Notes under the pieces: generated by a model
Databases searched by the model: none
What the model was told of the DNA's origin: nothing
The model's input: only the letters and a program-made list of their open reading frames with translations
Assembly (NCBI GenBank): GCA_037043015.1
Contig: CM073322.1
Coordinates: 25,882,364-25,946,363 of the forward strand
Direction of reading: 5' to 3'
DNA length: 64,000 bases
Origin: Bryum argenteum
Lineage: Eukaryota; Streptophyta; Bryopsida; Bryales; Bryaceae
Translations under genes and position numbers: made by a program
In this document: positions 32,952 to 41,766 of the stretch, one piece after another
Layout of the letters: each line of letters begins with the position of its first letter
Position numbering within the stretch: the stretch's first letter is position 1

Positions 32952-35900
32952 TTATGGGTATGGTGGTGAGGTATCGGCCGTTGTTTTCGTATAGGTGAGC
33001 TGATGCGTTTTTATTTGTATGGTGGTTTTGTTAGTAATAATGTCTCTTTCTGGGTTACATTCTGCAAAGTGTATTTGTGTAAGTGGGGTAATTGATGGTG
33101 GTGGTATGAACCTGGTGTCCTTGAGTTGTGCTTGTATGAAGTGTGTGTTGATCATGTTTTTGTAGTGGTTATGTTGCGAGTTGGTGTAGTACTCCTTAAG
33201 TAGTTGAATATTGTGTGAAATGACTGTTGGATAATTTAAAGGAAATAGGTCTCTCTGTTGAAGCCATTTATGATATGTGATGTAGTTGTGATGCCATTTG
33301 CATAAGTATATGTTGTGGATTTTAGGTATTTTGTATTTGTCTTTTGTAGTTACTGTTTTGTGATTTAATATTGTATTTATGGGATATTCAAGAGGGTTGT
33401 TTTTTATGTTTGGTGGTGGGCTTATTTGGTGAGTAGCTTGGTGGGTAGTAGGTTGTGGTCGGTTGTCTATATTTCTTAGAACTAGGTCAGAATTGTCTGA
33501 GATGTATATTGGTTTGAGTGTACGGGCCGGTGGGTGTTGGGTGCAGGTATTAGGGCAATTTAGGTTGCATTTAGTTTGGCAACATAGTTTTTCAGCTATT
33601 TCTAGCGCACTTTTCTCAAGTCTAGTTGGTGTTTTATGGTAGGTTGCAAATTCGGTTGGTGACATGAGGCTTGTGCCGTTTGGGAGAGTTATGTGTTTGA
33701 TTTTGTAGATATTGTGTATTAAAAGCTTGTGTAATAGCTTAATTGATAGTTCCGGGTTGAGGTGTGGGAGTTCGGTTGTAGCTTGTTCTAACCACTCACG
33801 TTCTAGTTCGGTTTTGTGTAATTGGAAGTTATCAATGGTACTTTTAAGATGTATACCTCCATCTTGTTTGAGAAGAAATAGTGTTCTTGATATGGGAGAG
33901 CTTATACAATCGGAGGCTTTTAATCTAGGGATGTTTTTGGCGCCACCGTGTTTGGAAGTTATGTGTTGAATAAGGCCATTGTAAATCTTGCCTAGTCTGC
34001 CTTGATCATTAAGTGCATTTCTAAGTTGTTCGCCAATACATCGTAGATATGCATTTTTTATTGAGAATGCTTGAAGACCAAAGAGTTCGTGGGGGAGTTG
34101 GGTAATCACGTTCGCTGTGCATTTTGGGAGGCCACAAATTGTTTTTTGGATCCCTATAATTTTTTTGTCAAGTTTTTTGATGGTTGGTAGTGAGAATGGA
34201 ACTGCATAGAAGCTATATGCGATCCCTGCTCTGATGACTGTATCAACCATGTTGATTTTTTGTTTGATTGTTGCGGGGCATTTTGCGAGTTGTTTACATT
34301 GGTCGATAAGTTTGTTTGTGGCGATGTGCGTTTGAATTTTCCATTTTAGGGAGGGTACCATGTGGATACCGAGGTAGAGATAAGGTTCGTTTTGGTGAAG
34401 GATAGGAATTGCTTGGTTTCTATAGGTGATGTGGTGTTGCTGTATTTTTTCCTTGAATTTATCAGGCTTTATTTTGGATTTGTTTGGACAGCCTGTAATT
34501 GCACATTTTTGCGCGCTGAGGTCCATGCCTGCCCATTCACAGAATTTATCTATTTTGTATATTTGAGTTTGTATGGATTGGAGGGTGTTTGCAAGTCCTG
34601 CTAAATCGTCTGCGTATGCGGCAGCTGTAATGTTTATTTTTGATGTGCCAAATGTATAGCCATTGTTCCCTCTTTGTAGCCATCTGAGTAGTGGTTCTAG
34701 AAATATAAGAAATAGGTAAGGGCTTAATGTGTCGCCTTGAATGGTTCCTCTTTGTATTGGGATTGGTTCTGTCTTGCCGAAATATTCGCCTGTGAATATA
34801 GTGGAGTTAGAATATATGTTACCAACCAGCGTTATTGCGTCTACAGGGTAACCAAGGTCTTTCATTACTGCGAGTAGTCGAGCATGGTCTAGGGAACCGA
34901 ATACGTTTTTAAAATCTATATATAATATGTAGATGTCTTGTTTTGTGAGTTTTGCGTCCTCTAAGGCTGCAGTGATGAGTTGTATTTGTCTAGCTGTGCT
35001 TCTTTCTGCTCGGAAGCCTTCTTGGCTGTCATGTAGTATTTGGTGATGTTCGCCGTATGTTGAAAGTATAAGTGTGAGAGTACTCGTGAAAAGTTTGTAG
35101 ATTGTATTGGCTAACGCTATAGGCCTATGGTTTGGTAGTACTGATGGATCGCCTTTTTTGCATAGTAGTATAGTTAGGCTTAGTTTCCATGATGATGGTA
35201 TTTGTCGTTGTTTGTAGCAGTGATGAAAAAACATGGATAGTAGTTTATGAAAGTTGTCAGGCATGTTTTTTAGAATGGAGTTAGGGATTCTGTCTGGTCC
35301 TGGTGCTTTATTATTGGATAATTGTTTTAAACATTGGCCATATATTTCATCCTTGAAGTATTTATGTAAGGGGGTTTGTGGGATACCCCTTTTATCTATT
35401 ACAAAGCCGTCTAAATCGTGCCATGGGTATTGTCTCACGCTACATGTACATAATGTTGGGTGTTGGGGCTGGTGATAGCATGTTGGAACAGTGGGTCTAT
35501 TACTTTGTGATTGTTGTGTATGTATTTCAAGTGCAATGTCTTTCGGGTTGGTTAGGAGATTGTTAAATCTATCTGTGATACAGTCAAGTGGTGGGGTATC
35601 TTGATATTTGAAGACTTTTTTATTTATTTTTTTTGGACTTTTGTCGTATAACTGCCTATATTTCGTGATAGCTCTTTTAATGCATGTTTGAGTGAATTTC
35701 GTAGTGATTTTTTGAGCTTGTTTTTTTGATGTTTTTGCTATTTCTGCTAGTGTTTGGATCCATTCCTGTGGATTATTGGTTTGTGGCGGGGGTGGTGGGA
35801 TGTCTGTGTGTGTATGTTTGCTTAGTTCTTCTATTATAGGGTGGTTATGCCAATTGGGGGTGTTTTTTGTAACGTATATAGCCTTGCGAATTAAATGGTA

Positions 35901-36068
35901 TGTGGTTAGGTGTTTTTTCCATTGTTTTTGGAGTTTTCTTGGTAGAAATCCCCCTTGTTCAGATGTGCGTGGTGTTAATGTAGGCAAGGGTGGTGCTCTC
36001 CAAGTACTTTCGATTAACTTGGATGTTTTTGAATTAAGTGATCTAGTTTTTCGCATGCCGTTTGCCAT
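32952..36068 (-). CDS. LINE reverse transcriptase region (ORF2 middle part)
   Basis: A 1,038-residue open frame. Reverse transcriptase motifs in order: fingers (NKAPGPDRIPNSIL), YIDFKNVFGSLDH (motif A), GTIQGDTLSPYLF (motif B) and AYADDLAG (motif C; YADD at 34605-34616), then a thumb region and a His/Cys-containing tail. Motif A has FG where FD is usual, but the catalytic Asp residues of motifs A and C are present. The N-terminus (LPTLTPRTSEQGGFLPRKL) is linker between endonuclease and polymerase, so the true start lies in the preceding frame; the two overlap at 36014-36068 with a one-base shift. The enzyme would copy LINE RNA at a nicked target. Confidence 0.9.
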   Translation of the reverse strand: MANGMRKTRSLNSKTSKLIESTWRAPPLPTLTPRTSEQGGFLPRKLQKQWKKHLTTYHLIRKAIYVTKNTPNWHNHPIIEELSKHTHTDIPPPPPQTNNPQEWIQTLAEIAKTSKKQAQKITTKFTQTCIKRAITKYRQLYDKSPKKINKKVFKYQDTPPLDCITDRFNNLLTNPKDIALEIHTQQSQSNRPTVPTCYHQPQHPTLCTCSVRQYPWHDLDGFVIDKRGIPQTPLHKYFKDEIYGQCLKQLSNNKAPGPDRIPNSILKNMPDNFHKLLSMFFHHCYKQRQIPSSWKLSLTILLCKKGDPSVLPNHRPIALANTIYKLFTSTLTLILSTYGEHHQILHDSQEGFRAERSTARQIQLITAALEDAKLTKQDIYILYIDFKNVFGSLDHARLLAVMKDLGYPVDAITLVGNIYSNSTIFTGEYFGKTEPIPIQRGTIQGDTLSPYLFLIFLEPLLRWLQRGNNGYTFGTSKINITAAAYADDLAGLANTLQSIQTQIYKIDKFCEWAGMDLSAQKCAITGCPNKSKIKPDKFKEKIQQHHITYRNQAIPILHQNEPYLYLGIHMVPSLKWKIQTHIATNKLIDQCKQLAKCPATIKQKINMVDTVIRAGIAYSFYAVPFSLPTIKKLDKKIIGIQKTICGLPKCTANVITQLPHELFGLQAFSIKNAYLRCIGEQLRNALNDQGRLGKIYNGLIQHITSKHGGAKNIPRLKASDCISSPISRTLFLLKQDGGIHLKSTIDNFQLHKTELEREWLEQATTELPHLNPELSIKLLHKLLIHNIYKIKHITLPNGTSLMSPTEFATYHKTPTRLEKSALEIAEKLCCQTKCNLNCPNTCTQHPPARTLKPIYISDNSDLVLRNIDNRPQPTTHQATHQISPPPNIKNNPLEYPINTILNHKTVTTKDKYKIPKIHNIYLCKWHHNYITYHKWLQQRDLFPLNYPTVISHNIQLLKEYYTNSQHNHYKNMINTHFIQAQLKDTRFIPPPSITPLTQIHFAECNPERDIITNKTTIQIKTHQLTYTKTTADTSPPYP

Positions 36069-38187
36069 TGTGTATCTGTTAATTGAGTATTTGAGAGAAG
36101 AGAGGTGAGGTCGTTGATTTCGCTTGAGTTGTCTTCGTAGAATATTGTTCTAAATTTATCAAGGTTTTCTTGTGGAATAGGATTTAAAATCCTTATTGGT
36201 TTAGTTGTTGGTTTTTGTAGGGGTCTTGCAAGTAGTGTGTTTGGAGGTATTTGAAGAGTAATTGGAGAATGGTCTGAGTTTAGGTTATGTTCTGTAATAG
36301 TTAGTGATGAGTATAAATTATTATTGGGGGTTTTTATGAAAAATCCATCTATTAGGCTAGTTTCGTTGTAATTTTGTCCTCCTTGTCTTGAATATACAGT
36401 GTTTGTTGGTATATATGTTAGTTGTAGCAAATCTGTGAATGCGCGCCAATCCATGTCTTCTATTTGAGGTGGAGATGTGTTTAATTCGTGTTGACGACCT
36501 ATGAGAGCTATGTCTCTATTAAAATCCCCGCATAATATTTGAATGTGGTTAGGATGTCTTTGTGTCTGTTGTGTTATTTGTTGTTGAATTGTTTCTAAGT
36601 AAGGGTGTCCTCTGGATGTGACGGCATATACATGTGTATGAGTAACCAGGGGTTGTAGGGGTTCGTTTTTATTTTTATGATTTGTAAATATGGTGATATT
36701 GCGGCGGGGGTTGGGATTTTGGTAATATTACACAGGTATGTGTATTTATTGTTTATAAATATCAAAAGGCCTCCTCTTGTGGGTGTATATTCCATTCGTT
36801 GTTGCATGCATCGTGTTAGTGCATGTGTATTATTGAAAATCATTTTGTGATCAGGGAATAAATTTTGAAGATATTTGGTAGATTTTGTGGCAGTTAGTTT
36901 AGTTTCTTGTATTGCAATTATTGCCGGGCTTGTTGGGGTGTTAGTGATTAGTTCATGTAGATTTGGGAGGGCGGTGCTGAGCGATGAGGCATTCCATGTG
37001 ATTATATGCGTTTTATGGTTCGTGGTGATTGGTGCTGTATTTTGTGGAGGGGGCATATTTGGTGCTGGAGGAGGATGGGAATATTCGGGGAGGGGTTCGT
37101 TGAATTTTAGGGCTTCTGCAAGTAGGTTATCGGGTAAAAATGGGAATTTGTTTTTTAATTGTTCTTGATTGGGTGGTGTGTTGTTTTGTTGAATGAATTC
37201 ATATAGTTGTTTGTGTATGGTGTTGGGGGGGTTTATTAGATTAGAATTTGTGTTTTTGAATTGTGTATATGGGTGTAGGTTGTTAAGATGTCTTTCCGGC
37301 GGGTTTTGAAGTGTAGCCATTTCGTTAAGTAATATAGTGGTCCAATTTGGAATAGTGGGATGTTCAAGGATGCGGTTGCATGTTTCGGGTGATGGGTTTA
37401 TTGTTGTGATAAGAGCGTATAGTATACGTGGTGCTGGATGATGAGTGTTTTCCCGGACGTAGTTTGTAAGATATGGGTATTTTATTTGTGCTTCTAGATG
37501 TTTTGGGTGCGTATTTATGAGACAGGGCGCAAAATGAGTTGCTAAATGTTGATATTCAGGGTGTAGTCGAATTGTGCATGGTATGAAGTAGTTCTTGCAT
37601 CTTCGTTTGTGGACAGCTGGGTGTGTTTTGAGTACATTCGGCATGGGCCCTGGGTTGGTTTCAACATCACCGCATTTTGGTAAGTGATATTTGTCTTTGT
37701 ATGTGTAGTGATATGTTTTAGTAGTGTGGGTTGATATTTTTAATATTTTTGTGGATGTAGTGTTGTTTGTGTGTATTTTATAGGTTGTGTTTTGGTTAAT
37801 TGGTTCATAGGCAAGTCCGGGAGGCCGGGTTTGTTTGTTTGTGTGTATAGTGTTTTGAGTGGGGTTTGTTGGGTTTGGTTTGGATTTTTTAGTGTGTTTT
37901 GAGTGGTGATCTATAATAGGGTGTTTTGGCTTTTTGTTTAGTTTTTGAGGCCAAGAAAATACGTGTGTTTTGCATGAGTTTATTGGATTTAGTTTATAGG
38001 CAAGGCCGGGAGGCCGAGCTTGGTATTTTGTAGAGTTGTGTGCAGGGTTTGTTTGTTTAGTTTTGGGTAACTTGGGATATTTTTTGTGGTGTAAATGTTG
38101 TCTTGTGGTGGGATATTTTGGAGTTTTTGTGTCTATTTTGGTCAGCATTTGAGGCCGAAGAAGTTGGGCTTTTTGTTTTTTAAGCAT
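36014..38187 (-). CDS. LINE 2A peptide and AP-like endonuclease region (ORF2 N-terminal part)
   Basis: The frame from ATG 38187 first encodes two repeats ending in (A/T)RPPGLAY, then DVETNPGP (residues 174-181), then a Cys/His-bearing segment (HKRRCKNYFIPC) and a Pro-rich linker. The endonuclease starts at about 37.02 kb (HIITWNASSL) with AIQETKL (catalytic Glu). A one-base shift near 36.6 kb moves the rest of the endonuclease to another frame, with LCGDFNRDIAL at about 36.52 kb and NSDHSPI at 36.26-36.28 kb. All key motifs of an AP-type LINE endonuclease are thus present. The enzyme would nick target DNA. Confidence 0.85.
37645..37668 (-). other. 2A ribosome-skipping peptide motif (DVETNPGP)
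   Basis: The translation KCGDVETNPGP matches the 2A consensus D(V/I)ExNPGP exactly, with the usual upstream Leu and Cys-Gly context (HLPKCGDV). In viruses and in some animal and trypanosome LINEs, 2A makes the ribosome skip the Gly-Pro bond, giving two proteins from one frame. Here it would release the repeat-rich N-terminal part from the endonuclease-polymerase. Confidence 0.85.
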
Positions 38188-39716
38188 GGGTGTAGTTTTG
38201 GCTATTATTATTTTAATTTTTGTTATTATTTTGTTATGCTTTTGTGGGCGAGGCCGGGAAGCCGAGCTCGAACATTTGTGTGTTCAGTGTTTGGTTTTAA
38301 TTTAGTGGGTTTAGATTTTGGCATCATAGGATTTTTTGTGTGATGTAAGTGTTTATTGTTTGTGGGGTGAAGAGGCCAAGCTTGATAATTTGTGTGCTTA
38401 GTGTTTTGTGTAGGGGAAAAATACATACTATTCTTAGGTTTGATGATGTTAAATAATGATACTTGTGGTTGATAGAAATGTTTAATATACTCTATAGGCG
38501 TTTTTTCATCAAACAAACAAGATTGTACATTAAACCTGGTGTGAAAAGTTACATATGTTTGATTGTTGGTGATTTTGAAGAGTTTTATTCCAATTGTGAT
38601 TGTTTGTAGTGATTCTTTTTTCAAAATATCAAAACTAAACGTACATGAAGCATTGCAATGTGTCATGTTTGAGAATTTAATAATTAGAGAGCTTATAGTA
38701 TTTAAAGTGGATTTGGTTGAGATGATTAGTAAATGATCATTTTTGAGAAAATGAAACAATCTTGTATGTAATATCATTATGTTATGATTAATAGAATGGT
38801 TCTTTTCAAAAATAACATGAGATAAAGTTCTTTGTATTTTTGATGTATTATGTAATATCCTATAAGAAATAATTAGGAAGTATTTGGAAAACTTATTGCG
38901 GAATTGTTTATGTAATGTCTTGGTCTTTCGTAGTGTTTTAGAACGATCAAAAGATAAGTGTGTGTACAACAATCTATTTTTTATAGGTTCAAGACTGTTG
39001 ATAAGTAATTGTTTATAGATAGTTGTGCTTTCTAGTATTTTGAAGCCATTGGTGAAGCGGTCTTTGTGCAATTTGTTTGTTATTTGGATTATTGATTTAT
39101 AAGCGTGGCAGGGAGGCCGAGCTTGATTTTTTTTGTGATTAATGTTTTGTGTAGAGTTTGATGGTTTGGGTGGTTTAGGGTGTTTTGTGTGGTGTAAATG
39201 TTGGTCCTTATTATGTTGATTTGTCTTTTTGTTGGGTTTGACTAAGCCTTGGGGCCAGTCAAATTGATTTTCTTGTGTTTTTTGTGCTAGTTTGGGTGTA
39301 GTAGCGTGTGTGTGGGTTTTGTATGTTTGGATCAATAATTTGTAGGTGAGGCCGGGAGGCCGAGTGCGATTACTTGTGTGCTTATTGTTTTGTGTACAGT
39401 TTTTAAATTTGGATTTGGGTATGTTATGGTGATGTAAATGAAGGTTTTTATTGGGATGATTTGGCTTTGTGTTGGTTTTGGCTAGGCTTTGTCGCCAGAA
39501 AATTTGGTTTACTTGTTTTATGTTGTTTTTGATGTTGTTTGTGTTAATTTTTGTGATTATGGAAATGGTTATTGTAGTGATGTAGCTTATTTGTTTAGGA
39601 GTGTATTTTATGAACTTAGATTTTTGTTTGTAGAATGTATTTTTATTGTTATTCTTGTTTTTGTATTTTGTTTTTTGTTTTTTCTTGTTTTTTATTGTGT
39701 ATATGTTCAAATCCAT
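37801..39716 (-). repeat. Five degenerate ~200-bp repeats with GGCCGGGAGGCC core, open in frame
   Basis: Repeat cores lie at about 37811-37830, 38001-38021, 38246-38270, 39101-39122 and 39341-39364, each reading as (A/T)RxPGLAYK or similar on the minus strand. Each is preceded by a Pro/His/Lys-rich stretch (phrases like LHLHHTKHPK) and a WPQxL phrase. The three upstream copies lie in an open frame of 496 codons (39716-38226), the two downstream ones in the 2A/endonuclease frame; the frames differ. A degenerate piece (GAGGCCAAGCTTG) is at 38372. Between the second and third repeat lies about 0.65 kb of AT-rich, non-repeat sequence (38.42-39.07 kb), also open. Confidence 0.7.
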
Positions 39717-39719
39717 TTT

Positions 39720-40020
39720 TCTTTTTCTTTTACTATTTTCATTTTTCCTATTTAATTCTTTATTTAGTTTTTTATATATTTTTCTATTTGTTTCTCTATA
39801 TGTTTTTCTATTTATTTCTCTATTTATTTCTCTATTTATTTTTCTATTTATTTTTCTTTTTACTTTTCTATTTACTTTTCTATTTATTTTTCTATTTATT
39901 TTTCTATTTAATTTTTTATTTGTTTTTCTATTTGTTTTTCTATTTGTTTTCTATTTATTTGTCTATTTACTCGTCTAATAAATTTTCTATTTAGTATCCT
40001 ATTTGTTTTTATATTTATTT
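39720..40020. repeat. Low-complexity T-rich tract (TTTTTCTATTTA)n
   Basis: A 12-bp based, T-rich microsatellite-like tract of about 0.3 kb. Frames through it (Phe/Leu/Tyr-only peptides) are artefacts of composition. It separates the ORF1-like frame from the repeat region of the LINE. Confidence 0.85.
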
Positions 40021-40122
40021 TTGTTGTGAGTCCACTTGGAGTTGTAAGTTTTCTATTTTTGGTTGTATTAAGAAATACACTTGGTTTTGTAGTTTGTGTA
40101 CTTGGGCCTTTGTTGGTCGGAT

Positions 40123-41766
40123 TTAGTTTTCCGTTTCCATTGAGTCATTCTCCTCTCTTTGACCCAGGCAGAGCTTTTTGTTTGACTCTATGGTTTGCAT
40201 AGTCATGGCAAACATTTCACCCATCGCTTTTAATTGTTGTTGTATGCTATCCGATGCTTTTTGGTGCACCTTCTCCACATAGCTTATAGCTTCTCCAACT
40301 ATTTCTTTTTTCATCACCCCCATCTCTTTTCTCATCACATCCATGGTTTTGGAGCTCCCTTTCTCAACTGCCTCGTTCACGATTTGTTGGAGGTCCTCCT
40401 TTGTGTATGTTTTTGGTGCGTTGTTCTCCATGGCTTGCACCGTGCTCGCAAGGGCGTTGTTAATGTCATTGAATCCAAGTCTTTTTAGGTCGTCCTCACT
40501 AGGTTTGACATTCCCATCTAAGCTTTTGGGGTGGGGGAAAAACTCGACATACTTGTTTAGTATTTTGTGAGTTTTCTTGACATACTTCTTGTAAACTGCT
40601 ATGTTTAGGCATTCAACATTGCAAATTCCAACATGCCTACCTTTTTCAAGGTGGAAATACACTTCAACAACATTGTCATTCCCCATGAGTTTCCTAATTT
40701 CCATTTCTGTTGTTTCCTTTGGTTTGGTTTTGTTGAGGTTCTTGACAATCAACACAAGCACATTCCTTTTAGCCTTTTCGTCATCCGTTAGTTTCCCTTT
40801 GGATGGAATAGTTGCATCCAAAATTTCACTCTCATATCTAACTTTTTCTGCTTTCAAAAGTTTGACTTGAGTGGGTGAAGTGGTGACTATCCAAGCAAAG
40901 TTTGCCTCTATATTCTTTTGGACATTTGTGATTTCGAATTCTATCCCCCGCTTAAAACCATCCTCTACAAAGGCCTCCATCATATTTGCCCAATGTTTGT
41001 TGGGTAAGTTGAGGCTTGTGATTTTGACCGACAGTAGGCTATTAATGGCCAACGCATCATAGGATTTGCAAATTTTTCCTCTCAAAGGTTTTTCATTTAT
41101 ATTGAGAATAAATTATTTTTTACCTTTTAGAAGGTCCTTAGCGTCGGTCTTGGGGTTTTTTAGGTGGATTTTAAGAGTTCCACACCAAATATTTGATTGG
41201 TGGTAGCAAAGGTAAGCAATTGGTTCACCCATGAGGGTTCCTAACTCAATGCCCATGCTTGCTAGCCTAGACTCTACTTGAACCGATATCTCTTCTTTAG
41301 TGATTGAGCGGGTGCTAATTTCAAAGTAGATTGCCACTTGGTAGTCAATAGCATACCCAAACTCATCAATTTCAACCTCACTTGGAATTTGTGTGAGGTT
41401 GAAGTGTTGTCCTTCTTTCCCATCTGTTCTACTCGAGGGCCATTCCTCTTGTAGAACATATGGGAATGAAGGTGTGCTCTTCTCAAATTCTTCCCTCTCT
41501 ACTTTTCCTAGACCTTTCTTGATTGTTTCTTCTTTTTTTCTTATTATCTCTATCATTTCATCATTGTAATGGTTAAGATAGTTGTGTGCTTGAAAACCTA
41601 GCCAAAATCTTCTCTCATAGTTTTTTCCCTAGGACTTCTTAGACATGACAACTTCAACATCCTCATTGTTTTGTCTCTTGGATGTCAAACCTTCAGACAT
41701 GGTGAAATTTTGTGATAGGTTTTTAACAACACCCTTGGAGGGTGTGCTTGCACTTGCTTGAGCCAT
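40123..41766 (-). CDS. LINE ORF1-like protein (RRM-like plus coiled coil), two in-frame stops
   Basis: A single frame of 547 codons from ATG 41766 (MAQASASTPSKGV...) to 40123, crossed by a TAG at 41629-41631 and a TAA at 41113-41115. The sequence on both sides of each stop reads as one protein. The N-terminus is Ser/Lys-rich. The middle has an RRM-like pattern (VLVLIVKNL as RNP2-like, GRHVGICNVEC as RNP1-like) followed by FFPHPKSLDG. The last third is a coiled coil (KTMDVMRKEMGVMKKEI, QQQLKAMGEMF). RRM plus coiled coil is the layout of many LINE ORF1 RNA-binding proteins. The stops may be decay, readthrough sites or, for the TAA, part of a very small intron. Assignment to this LINE rests on its place inside the same target duplication. 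Confidence 0.6.

Noticed and set aside
36875-37168. Plus-strand frames opposite the LINE endonuclease and RNase H
   Set aside because: Antisense shadows of the LINE enzyme frames, caused by their low stop density on the reverse strand.
39635-39994. Phe/Tyr/Leu-only frames of 110-119 codons
   Set aside because: They are products of the T-rich low-complexity tract inside the LINE.
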